Source of the DNA: an uncultured Prevotella sp.
GTDB taxonomy: Bacteria > Bacteroidota > Bacteroidia > Bacteroidales > Bacteroidaceae
Assembly: GCA_934219025.1 (NCBI GenBank)
Contig: CAKQDG010000056.1
Span: 1 to 14,599, forward strand
DNA: 14,599 nt
Direction: 5' to 3'
Positions 8,174 through 14,454 of the stretch are shown in pieces; position 1 is the stretch's first letter; the number at the start of each line of letters is the position of its first letter. Both the position numbers and the translations under genes were made by a program. The notes below the pieces were generated by a model. It worked only from the letters and a program-made list of their open reading frames with translations. It did not search any database and was not told the origin of the DNA.

Positions 8174-9979
8174 CTAATCATCCTCAAAACTTTCTTTCAA
8201 CCATTCATACATTTTCTCTCCGTGTTCAGTTATGGTATCTCTATTCCAACCTTTGGGGTAGTCATTATGAACTACGAGCATTTTTAGACTTTCAATAGAA
8301 CCAGACTTCGCTCCATTGCAATATGATTGGACATGAGCAGTTTTAACCTCGTATGATTCATTGCTTAGAGCAGAATTCAGGCCTTGCGAAATCATAACCA
8401 AATTGCCAAAGCTATCACGCATTGTTCTGTCGGTTTCTGTATTGTCCCATTGCATCATAGAATCACTTTGTGGCGTTTGAGGCGCAATATGCTCTATGCT
8501 TCTATTTCGCTTGAAAATGTAATTCTCAACAATGTCCATCTCCGGAGAATCCTTCTCGAATATCTCGTTACGATGTAACCAGATATAGAAGTCCAGTCTC
8601 CAGAACCAATAGCGATTGTCTCCTTGATATGACAACATATCATATGAAGGAAGAGGAAAGGCTTCATCTATCTTTTTTTTCAAAGAAGAATACAGCAGTT
8701 GCGCATCGGGCACTCCGTTAGAGCCGTCCACTTCATCCATCAACCAATTAAACCATCTGTAATTGGTATAGTTAGATGATGAAACGTACAACATAGATTG
8801 CAACATTTGAAGTTTCTTGAGTATGTTATTATCCTCATTGAGATTCATGTCTAGAGCGTATCCGTATTCAGTCGGGCGGACGAAACAGATGTCTAGAGCC
8901 AGACGGGCTTTGACCAAAGCTTCCATAAAATCTTTAATGTCTTGCTTATTGACTCTGTTACCGCTAAAAGGCAAATATTCTTCAAATATGCTAAGCAAGT
9001 TGCTTGGCTTGAAGAAGTCGTTAATTTTACAATTTGTTTTTTGCCCAATCTTTCTATATAATACTTGGAGCAATAAATACGGGAAGGACAAAGCGCACCG
9101 GGAGTCTCGATTTATCTCACGCTCGTTTTTAGGAGCTGTGGATGAAGGCAGGATGTCGATGATTGATACTGCATTATCATGCAGATTATTGTTAATACCA
9201 TTGATTAAATCATTAGTAAATATCGTGCTTATATTTGCTTTCATTATTTCATTCTTCCTATCTCCGATACTTTCGTCTTTTCTTCTACGTACCAAAAGAG
9301 TATCAACATCGGCAAGTTTATTCCAAAGGAGCATATACTTGTCAATGTCTTCATCTAGATTGCTGAGCAATTTCACCTTAAGTATTTCATGCTGCTCCAG
9401 GTTTTTGCCCGAAGTATTCATGCGCTCGAAATATTTGTTGAGGTCTCTTGGATTATATCCATCAGGAAGATTGGATATAAAGAAACATAGATGATGATAG
9501 ATATAGGATGAAAACGGAGATCTATCTTTTATTGCCATCTTATCAGCATCTTCCATAAACTCTTTTATCACCTTACGCCCATTCTGCATCTTCAAGTTCT
9601 TAAAAGACAATCTGTCTTCATCTTTATGCTCAATTAGACATCTTAGATAAGTATTATCTAAAGGACGAGATGTAAAATCCAATCGTGTCCGATTATTTGT
9701 GACAAGGAAACCGGCCCATTCTCTACTATAATCCTGCAAAACACATCCCAACAACATCATAACAGTAAAACGCTGCTGACCATCCACCAATTCATTATCT
9801 TTTGTAGAGGTCAACATACCTATATAGTAATCTCCTTGTCCGGAGGTCTGATCGTATTCCTTTTTCAAATCCCCCAACAGAGTGATAATATTTTCAGTGT
9901 CCCACTCGAAAAGCCGTTGGTATATGGGGATAGTAAAGAAGTGTCCTTCTTCTGCTATTAAATATGGTGTATACTTCAT
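8174..9979 (-). CDS. DUF262 + DUF1524 protein (GmrSD-like, HNH-type nuclease)
   Basis: A 601-residue protein. The N-terminal DUF262 (GmrSD N-terminal, ParB/sulfiredoxin-like fold) shows IPIYQRLFEW (17-26), ELVDGQQRFTVMMLL (63-77, nucleotide-binding DGQQR) and MNTSGKNLEQHEILK (187-201). A long helical middle follows. The C-terminal DUF1524 nuclease shows SIEHIAPQTP (494-503), the His-containing HNH-type motif, then SFGNLVMISQGLNSALSN (523-540). Known of the family: single-chain DUF262-DUF1524 proteins (GmrSD, BrxU, SspE) restrict modified phage DNA or work with DNA-modification systems, using NTP. The ATG overlaps the stop of the preceding DUF262 gene (ATGA, 9976-9979), which implies translational coupling. 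Inferred: this is the nuclease subunit of a two-protein defence complex. Confidence 0.93.
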   Translation of the reverse strand: MKYTPYLIAEEGHFFTIPIYQRLFEWDTENIITLLGDLKKEYDQTSGQGDYYIGMLTSTKDNELVDGQQRFTVMMLLGCVLQDYSREWAGFLVTNNRTRLDFTSRPLDNTYLRCLIEHKDEDRLSFKNLKMQNGRKVIKEFMEDADKMAIKDRSPFSSYIYHHLCFFISNLPDGYNPRDLNKYFERMNTSGKNLEQHEILKVKLLSNLDEDIDKYMLLWNKLADVDTLLVRRRKDESIGDRKNEIMKANISTIFTNDLINGINNNLHDNAVSIIDILPSSTAPKNEREINRDSRCALSFPYLLLQVLYRKIGQKTNCKINDFFKPSNLLSIFEEYLPFSGNRVNKQDIKDFMEALVKARLALDICFVRPTEYGYALDMNLNEDNNILKKLQMLQSMLYVSSSNYTNYRWFNWLMDEVDGSNGVPDAQLLYSSLKKKIDEAFPLPSYDMLSYQGDNRYWFWRLDFYIWLHRNEIFEKDSPEMDIVENYIFKRNRSIEHIAPQTPQSDSMMQWDNTETDRTMRDSFGNLVMISQGLNSALSNESYEVKTAHVQSYCNGAKSGSIESLKMLVVHNDYPKGWNRDTITEHGEKMYEWLKESFEDD

Positions 9980-11715
9980 CGATTCAAATTCTTAAATGAT
10001 TCAACAACAATATTCTGTTCCAATTGTTTGTTTATGTTTGAAGCCTTCATTCTTAGAGAACGCATAATTGGAGTCATACTTTGGCGTGTAGGGTATGATA
10101 GCTCTTTTGCTATATTTCTTGCTTCAGCGAGAAAAAAAGTAGGAGATGTGGCCTGGTCAATTATCAAAACCAACTCTGAATCTCCAGCATATTGTACTAT
10201 AGACGATTTAATAGCTCTTTTACTTACATATCTATGTTGCAACAAGATTCTCATTATGACAACCAATGCGTCTGATAAATAATAGGCTCCAAATTTCAGG
10301 AAATAACAAAACAATATACTTTCTATAATGTCACGATACCATTGATTGCTTCCACCTTGAAAAGAATTATGCAAGGTTCTAAATTCAACTGTTTGACAAA
10401 ATAAATGATATTTGCTGATGTGTTGTTCTACATAAGAGAAGAAATGAGTTCCACCTTGAATGGGTTCATTAAAATAGAATCTCTCACCAAATGGTGGAAT
10501 TTCTTCCACTATTGGAGCTGCTTCATACTCTTTTTTTACTCTATAATTCCCTGTACTATCATCACATGGCTTCTTGCGCATCCATTTTCTTAGTCGAAAA
10601 ATATATGTATCCAATGTCCGGACATAATCAGGTACAGTAGTCTGATCAATTTGAGAACGTCCATCTTCAATCATTTTGTTCCATACTTCTGCTGCATGTT
10701 TGGATTGGAGTTCGTATGTAGATGGTATATATCGTAGATGATGCGCCTTTAAAAGGTCATAATCGGTTAGTTCCACACCGCGTGAGTTCTGGTTGGAGAA
10801 AAACGTATATGCCAAATCTATAGATGTGTTTTGTAAGACAAGCACACTGAATTCCAACAGATTCAAAAGTCTATCCAATTGATCATGAATGCTTAAACGG
10901 CGCCCCACATAGTCGTGTATAAGATGCTTGTTGTAAGCAACATATTCTATTGAATGTTGAGAGGAAAATTTTTCGTATAGCAAACTTGTCTTTATGCCAA
11001 GTTCTGATAATAACAAGGCAAGCGTTACGAGCCGTTGCTGTCCGTCTATAATATCATATTTGTCATTATTGGAGTGAAGGATTATAGTCCCTAAGCGATA
11101 AGGGGTAGAAATTTCAGATGATATATGTTCAAAGACATCGTCAAGCAGACATTTCACATTTTCTTCCTCCCAACAGTAGATTCTTTGATAGCTGGGAATA
11201 GAGAGTGGTAGACGTAATACGTCGATAAATCTTTTCTCAAATACATCTACTGTCCCATCTTGCTGCGGTAGTGTGCAGTCGCTTATAATTTCCTGCTCTT
11301 CAAATGAAGGGATTTCTGATGTCAAGATGTTGATGAGTTTGTCGAAAAGTTCCATCATATAAGATAATGTCTGATACAAATCGTCTATGGAGTTTATCTT
11401 CTTTAAATGTTGGCAACGATATCCATAATCCCATTCAGACCAGGTGATTTCATCACAGTTCTGTGTATTATTCATTAGGCGGTCAATGAGTACACCGTAC
11501 TTATTCTCCCAATCACCTTCAAAATGAAGTTCGACTCTGCCATTCCAATTGCTGTCAATTCTGTATTCATAATGAATATCATGACCATAGCCTTTGAGAT
11601 AAAATTGGATATAACGACTTGTCTGCCATGAACCAGAAGGACACTTCACATTCATAGCATAAGCAGAGAATTTCTTTTTGAGCATGTTGATGCTCCAATC
11701 GTTAATGTATAACAT
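9976..11715 (-). CDS. DUF262 protein with extra N-terminal domain, no HNH motif seen
   Basis: A 579-residue protein. Residues 11-145 form a separate domain I cannot name, with YEYRIDSNWNGRVELHFEGD (49-68) and a following acidic/aromatic stretch. The strand pattern recalls DUF4268/PD-(D/E)XK-associated modules, but this is a weak impression. DUF262 follows: LSIPSYQRIYCWEEENVKCL (171-190), YDIIDGQQRLVTLALLL (220-236) and FFSNQNSRGVELTDYDLLKA (305-324), all typical. The C-terminal 250 residues show no EHI-P / GN-N signature of DUF1524, so this protein probably binds NTP or senses but does not cut by itself. The start at 11715 is the first ATG; a second at 11685 (MLKKKFSAYAMNVK) is a possible alternative. 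It is coupled to the downstream DUF262-DUF1524 gene by a 4-bp overlap. A decayed exonuclease tail ends 21 bp upstream. Confidence 0.9.
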   Translation of the reverse strand: MLYINDWSINMLKKKFSAYAMNVKCPSGSWQTSRYIQFYLKGYGHDIHYEYRIDSNWNGRVELHFEGDWENKYGVLIDRLMNNTQNCDEITWSEWDYGYRCQHLKKINSIDDLYQTLSYMMELFDKLINILTSEIPSFEEQEIISDCTLPQQDGTVDVFEKRFIDVLRLPLSIPSYQRIYCWEEENVKCLLDDVFEHISSEISTPYRLGTIILHSNNDKYDIIDGQQRLVTLALLLSELGIKTSLLYEKFSSQHSIEYVAYNKHLIHDYVGRRLSIHDQLDRLLNLLEFSVLVLQNTSIDLAYTFFSNQNSRGVELTDYDLLKAHHLRYIPSTYELQSKHAAEVWNKMIEDGRSQIDQTTVPDYVRTLDTYIFRLRKWMRKKPCDDSTGNYRVKKEYEAAPIVEEIPPFGERFYFNEPIQGGTHFFSYVEQHISKYHLFCQTVEFRTLHNSFQGGSNQWYRDIIESILFCYFLKFGAYYLSDALVVIMRILLQHRYVSKRAIKSSIVQYAGDSELVLIIDQATSPTFFLAEARNIAKELSYPTRQSMTPIMRSLRMKASNINKQLEQNIVVESFKNLNR

Positions 11716-11736
11716 ATCAATTATTAAGTTGCTATT

Positions 11737-11830
11737 TCACAATATCTCAAACGCGATGGCGGCATAGCTTTCTGCGTTGACCAGGGCGTGGTAAAGGTTT
11801 GACAAATGCTACGGGCAACGATTGCATCAA
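11737..11830 (-). pseudogene. Relic of a DnaQ-like (DEDDh) exonuclease tail
   Basis: The minus-strand frame reads NLYHALVNAESYAAIAFEIL then TGA (stop 11737). This resembles the end of DEDDh 3'-5' exonucleases (HxALxDAexxAxIxxxIL), but the metal-binding Asp is Asn here. It is cut off upstream by a TAG. In a shifted frame just before it lies DAIVARSICQTF, which could be the preceding helix (..ARxI..). Upstream in that same shifted frame, to about 12000, an open but unrecognised stretch continues (NSSDGGEHQECVVHAEHYGD...). I read this as a decayed gene fragment. The match is short and by eye. It ends 21 bp before the DUF262 pair. Confidence 0.38.
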
Positions 11831-12001
11831 GGGGATGATTACATTTATATAGATAACGTCCCGGCTGCAAATATATTGCTTGTGTATACCTTTTTTTGTT
11901 CATATCGCCATAATGTTCTGCATGAACAACACACTCCTGATGTTCTCCTCCATCGGAAGAATTCAAACCTACGAGGGTATCGTTGTATCTTATTATTGTT
12001 A

Positions 12002-12062
12002 CAAAGTTAGTATAAAACCCATTAGAATAAAGATAGTTTTCTTGTGTTTAACACTAACTTTG
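12002..12062. promoter_or_regulatory. Head-to-head pair of TAACTTTG (-7) boxes as an inverted repeat
   Basis: TAACTTTG occurs on the minus strand at 12009-12002 and on the plus strand at 12055-12062. The flanking bases also match, so the region is an inverted repeat (CAAAGTTAGT...ACTAACTTTG, arms of at least 10 bp, about 40 bp apart). Both fit the Bacteroidetes -7 consensus TAnnTTTG, but the -33 boxes are weak (TTTA on the minus strand, none clear on plus). The minus-strand box is the only candidate I see upstream of the DUF262 pair, about 290 bp away. The plus box leads into the non-coding repeat region. Confidence 0.45.
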
Positions 12063-12310
12063 CACCAAGAGAATATATCATGGTGAATAATACGAATACA
12101 TATGAATGCTTGCGGACAAAAGTGACCTTTGGAACTCAATTGTGCATTTCCATACTCGAAGGCTCTGTCTGTAAAATCAAAACAGCCAAAAGGATTATGG
12201 GGGGGGGGGGGAAGAGCTAGCATACCTCTATTGGAACTGAAGGTCTCCTCAAACTTAGATACATAAATGTACTAAAATTCTAGAAGAGCCAAATGTTTTT
12301 TTTATTTTTT
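12063..12310. other. Non-coding stretch between promoter pair and GTGAGGG repeats
   Basis: No convincing gene. A 74-codon minus-strand frame (12223-11999) exists. It includes the 13-G run read as PPPP and peptides such as GHFCPQAFICIRIIHHDIF. It overlaps the promoter pair and has no recognisable domain. It reads like short ORFs I associate with dispersed non-coding repeats in Prevotella genomes, which I cannot verify here. I treat it as probably not translated. Confidence 0.35.
12199..12211. repeat. 13-bp poly-G tract
   Basis: Thirteen consecutive G on the plus strand, the longest homopolymer in the window. It lies in non-coding DNA. Runs of this length are prone to slippage in replication and also in sequencing. 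No confident gene or promoter depends on it, so a phase-variation role is only a possibility. Confidence 0.9.
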
Positions 12311-12398
12311 ACCCTCACACCCTCACCAAACGGGGCTAACTCACTGATAGTCTTACATATAGATGTGTGAGGGTAAGTGTGAGGGGTGTGAGGGTAAA
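12311..12398. repeat. GTGAGGG inverted-repeat unit A
   Basis: The left arm ACCCTCACACCCTCACC (12311-12327) pairs with GTGAGGGGTGTGAGGGT (12379-12395), with a further GTGTGAGGGTAA at 12365-12376. The core CTGATAGTCTTACATATA recurs in direct orientation, with changes, in unit B. The unit is a palindromic, iteron-like element that overlaps no supported gene. Confidence 0.8.
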
Positions 12399-12595
12399 TT
12401 GACGGTAAGTCTGGATGCTACTTGCAGTACCAAAACGGTGAAGCTGCGTGGTACCGAAAGTTTAGCTATGCGATACCGAAGGTGCAGCGGCGTGATACTG
12501 AACAGGAACCATGGCTTTGTTCACAGCGAACCGTGCTTTATCTCATCAACCTACACTCTTTTATGCTAATGCTCCATCTCTCACAGACGTAATCA
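12398..12595. repeat. Internal segment with four degenerate 22-24 bp tandem repeats (12427-12505)
   Basis: Between units A and B, four imperfect copies of a GTACCgAAa...GCtgcG motif start near 12427, 12451, 12473 and 12495 (period 24, 22, 22). The plus-strand translation (KLRGTESLAMRYRRCSG) shows the same period but has no domain. The rest of the segment (12506-12595) holds nothing I recognise. Confidence 0.55.
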
Positions 12596-12684
12596 TTACC
12601 CTCACACCCCTCACCATTACCCCCACCAAGTCAAGTTGCTGACAGTCTGCAAGTTATATACAAAGTATGAGGGTGTGAGGGTAA
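12596..12684. repeat. GTGAGGG inverted-repeat unit B
   Basis: The left arm TTACCCTCACACCCCTCAC (12596-12614) is an exact 19-bp reverse complement of 12379-12397 in unit A. The right arm TGAGGGTGTGAGGGT (12668-12682) is an exact 15-bp reverse complement of the outer left arm of unit A (12311-12325). The core CTGACAGTCT..TATATA resembles the core of unit A in direct orientation. The two units therefore form nested inverted repeats around the internal segment. Confidence 0.8.
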
Positions 12685-12707
12685 AATGGGGAAAAACTTT
12701 TTATATA

Positions 12708-13028
12708 TTATTCAGAGGTCAGTTTTTCTATGAGTTCAAGGAGTTCTCTGCTAATCTCTATGGGGGCGCCACTGATGTATTTTATCTCATTGCCAATGAC
12801 TGCCTCTTTTCCTGTGTAGCTTTGCACGTATGCCTCTACGCCCTTCATACTCCCGGCAATAACCCTCACTTTCATTCCTTTCTTCAAAGGAACAGGTGCT
12901 GCCGTAACAGTTCCTTCGTTGTTTTCTATCAAACTGCGATAGTTGATGATTTCCCGGTCTGGCACTTTATAAATTCTTTTCTGCCCGGGCATAGTGAGCA
13001 TCTTATAGACATCTGAGCGAAAGCGCAC
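12708..13028 (-). pseudogene. 5'-truncated NusG/UpxY-like antitermination protein
   Basis: The recognisable part begins near 13028 (FRSDVYKMLTMPGQKRIYKV) and ends at TAA 12708, about 106 residues. It contains the last part of an NGN domain (VPDREIINYRSLIEN) and a KOW-type C-terminal domain (LKKGMKVRVIAGSMKGVEAY) ending EISRELLELIEKLTSE. The N-terminal about 80 residues of the NGN domain are missing. The frame stays open further upstream only by reading antisense through the fic promoter region. An ATG at 13001 could still give a KOW-only peptide of about 97 residues. Known of the family: NusG paralogues such as UpxY promote read-through of long surface-polysaccharide operons. Without the RNA-polymerase-binding NGN part this copy is probably non-functional. 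Confidence 0.65.
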
Positions 13029-13032
13029 ATTA

Positions 13033-13053
13033 TTTAACACTAACTTTGTACCA
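13033..13053 (+). promoter_or_regulatory. Second copy of the TTTAACACTAACTTTG promoter-like box
   Basis: TTTAACACTAACTTTG with the following bases matches 12047-12067 at 20 of 21 positions, and holds the -7 box TAACTTTG (13041-13048). No good -33 TTTG is present at 19-21 bp. It points towards fic, but the promoter at 13077-13108 is a better match. It sits 5 bp outside the point where NusG homology ends. Confidence 0.4.
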
Positions 13054-13076
13054 TAAGAACATTTTGCATATATATA

Positions 13077-13108
13077 TTTGGTTGTGCGACAAAAAAACAT
13101 TAATTTTG
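13077..13108 (+). promoter_or_regulatory. Bacteroidetes-type promoter of the fic gene
   Basis: TTTG at 13077-13080, a 20-bp spacer, and TAATTTTG at 13101-13108 match TTTG-N20-TAnnTTTG exactly in layout. The promoter lies about 55 bp upstream of the chosen fic start and inside the TGCGAC/GTCGCA array. Confidence 0.7.
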
Positions 13109-13147
13109 TCGCAAATATTGCGACGTTATAAAGGTTTCTATGTCGCA
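13085..13147. promoter_or_regulatory. Operator-like array of four TGCGAC/GTCGCA half-sites
   Basis: The half-sites are TGCGAC 13085-13090, GTCGCA 13108-13113, TGCGAC 13119-13124 and GTCGCA 13142-13147. Two 29-bp inverted repeats (half-site starts 23 bp apart) recur with a 34-bp period. The central dyad GTCGCAA-ATA-TTGCGAC is the tightest palindrome. The first repeat extends to 10-bp arms (TGCGACAAAA/TTTTGTCGCA) that include part of the -7 box. The layout suggests repression of fic; the Fic protein itself, through its C-terminal winged helix, is one candidate binder. Confidence 0.6.
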
Positions 13148-13162
13148 CGAATGTTTTATTAT

Positions 13163-14452
13163 ATGTACATACACGAAAGAGACAATTGGACGGCATTCAA
13201 ATGGGATGCATCAGCGCTTACGGTGATTCTTGAAAAGGTTAACCGTAAGCAAGGCTTGCTGTATGGCAGACTTGCCTCTCTCGGTTTTGACAGTAAACTG
13301 AAAGCTATGGCTGAAAACCTGACGTATGACGTTGTGCATTCGTCAGAGATAGAGGGCATCCGCCTGAATGCAGATGAGGTGCGGTCGTCTATTGCCCGAA
13401 AGCTTGGGATAGAGAATGTCAAACAAACAGCACCGTCGCATTATGTAGATTCTGTTGTGTCGGTAATGCTTGATGCAGTAAGTCATTATGACCAACCGCT
13501 GACTAAAGATAAATTATGTGCTTGGCAAGCCGCGTTTTTCCCGTCAGGCTTTAGTGAGGGGTCACAAATTGAGGTGGGAAAATACCGTACGAATGAAGAA
13601 CATATTGTTTCAGGTATGTTCGGCAGAGAGAAAGTGCATTACATCGCTCCTGCGCCAGAGCGCGTAGAAGGAGAAATGGCAAGGTTTCTTGACTGGTTTA
13701 ACAGGGATGAAAATGTAAGTTCTGTCATTCGCTCTGCCATAGCCCACCTTTGGTTCGTGAGCATCCACCCATTCGAGGACGGCAACGGACGGCTTGCACG
13801 CATCCTTTCCGATATGTTGTTGGCTCGTGCCGACAAGAGTGAGTTCCGCTTCTATAACATCTCCTCGCAGGTAAACAAAGACAAAAATCATTACTATGAC
13901 ATTTTGGAAAAGACACAGCATGGCGACGGAGATATAACAGAGTGGATTTCATGGTATGCCAGCACTTTGGCAATTGCTCTTGACGAAGCGGAAAACGTGG
14001 TCAGCGCAATACTCAACAAGAGTATTTTCTGGCAGAAAGTTTCGGCAGTGTCACTAAGTCAGCGTCAAACAGACATTCTTAATCTTTTCCTTGATGGTTA
14101 TGAGGCAAAGATTACGTCAAAGACATGGGCTTCGCTTGGCAAATGCTCCAAGGATACAGCCATTCGCGATATACAGGACCTTGTGGCGAAAGACATACTG
14201 CGTGAGGACATTCCTGGAGCCAAGCGTCCAAGTTATTCCATCATATACAATCCAGAAGACATGACCGAATTCTTTTCCAACATTAATATTGAAGAGGATA
14301 ACGGAGTTAACTACTTGACTGCAATGTACAAAGGCAAGACGCCTGTGCGTGAGAGAGTGCTGCCATTGGATGCGGAACGCTTCAGAAAAGGTGATTTGCC
14401 AGTAGAGAATTTGCTTGCAAAGTATTGCTCCTATATAAGAGCAAACCAATAA
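13163..14452 (+). CDS. Fic family protein (DUF4172-type, class II) with winged-helix domain
   Basis: Start taken at ATG 13163 (MYIHERDNW), where this family normally begins; ATG 13151 is an in-frame alternative. The resulting protein has 429 residues. The N-terminal helical domain carries the inhibitory motif SSEIEG (60-65, [S/T]xxxE[G/N]), which marks a class II Fic enzyme kept inactive by its own helix. The flap is near YRTNEEHIVSG (141-151). The complete catalytic motif HPFEDGNGRLAR spans 202-213, with catalytic His202. A winged-helix segment lies at about 294-360 (LSQRQTDILNLFLDG...DTAIRDIQDLVAKDILRE). The last about 60 residues extend past the winged helix, which I think is longer than usual. 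Known of the family: Fic enzymes transfer AMP from ATP to Ser/Thr/Tyr hydroxyls; the target here is unknown. It is a single gene with its own promoter and a striking operator-like array. Confidence 0.93.
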   Translation: MYIHERDNWTAFKWDASALTVILEKVNRKQGLLYGRLASLGFDSKLKAMAENLTYDVVHSSEIEGIRLNADEVRSSIARKLGIENVKQTAPSHYVDSVVSVMLDAVSHYDQPLTKDKLCAWQAAFFPSGFSEGSQIEVGKYRTNEEHIVSGMFGREKVHYIAPAPERVEGEMARFLDWFNRDENVSSVIRSAIAHLWFVSIHPFEDGNGRLARILSDMLLARADKSEFRFYNISSQVNKDKNHYYDILEKTQHGDGDITEWISWYASTLAIALDEAENVVSAILNKSIFWQKVSAVSLSQRQTDILNLFLDGYEAKITSKTWASLGKCSKDTAIRDIQDLVAKDILREDIPGAKRPSYSIIYNPEDMTEFFSNINIEEDNGVNYLTAMYKGKTPVRERVLPLDAERFRKGDLPVENLLAKYCSYIRANQ

Positions 14453-14454
14453 TG

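Noticed and set aside
8817..9494. 225-codon plus-strand frame
   Set aside because: It is antisense to the DUF262-DUF1524 gene; its composition is a mirror of that coding frame.
11999..12223. 74-codon minus-strand frame with PPPP from the poly-G run
   Set aside because: It overlaps the promoter pair, has no domain, and depends on an unstable 13-G tract.
12301..12700. CRISPR-like array from the repeated GTGAGGG motifs
   Set aside because: The copies are inverted and unevenly spaced with related cores, not direct repeats with unique spacers; no cas genes are present.
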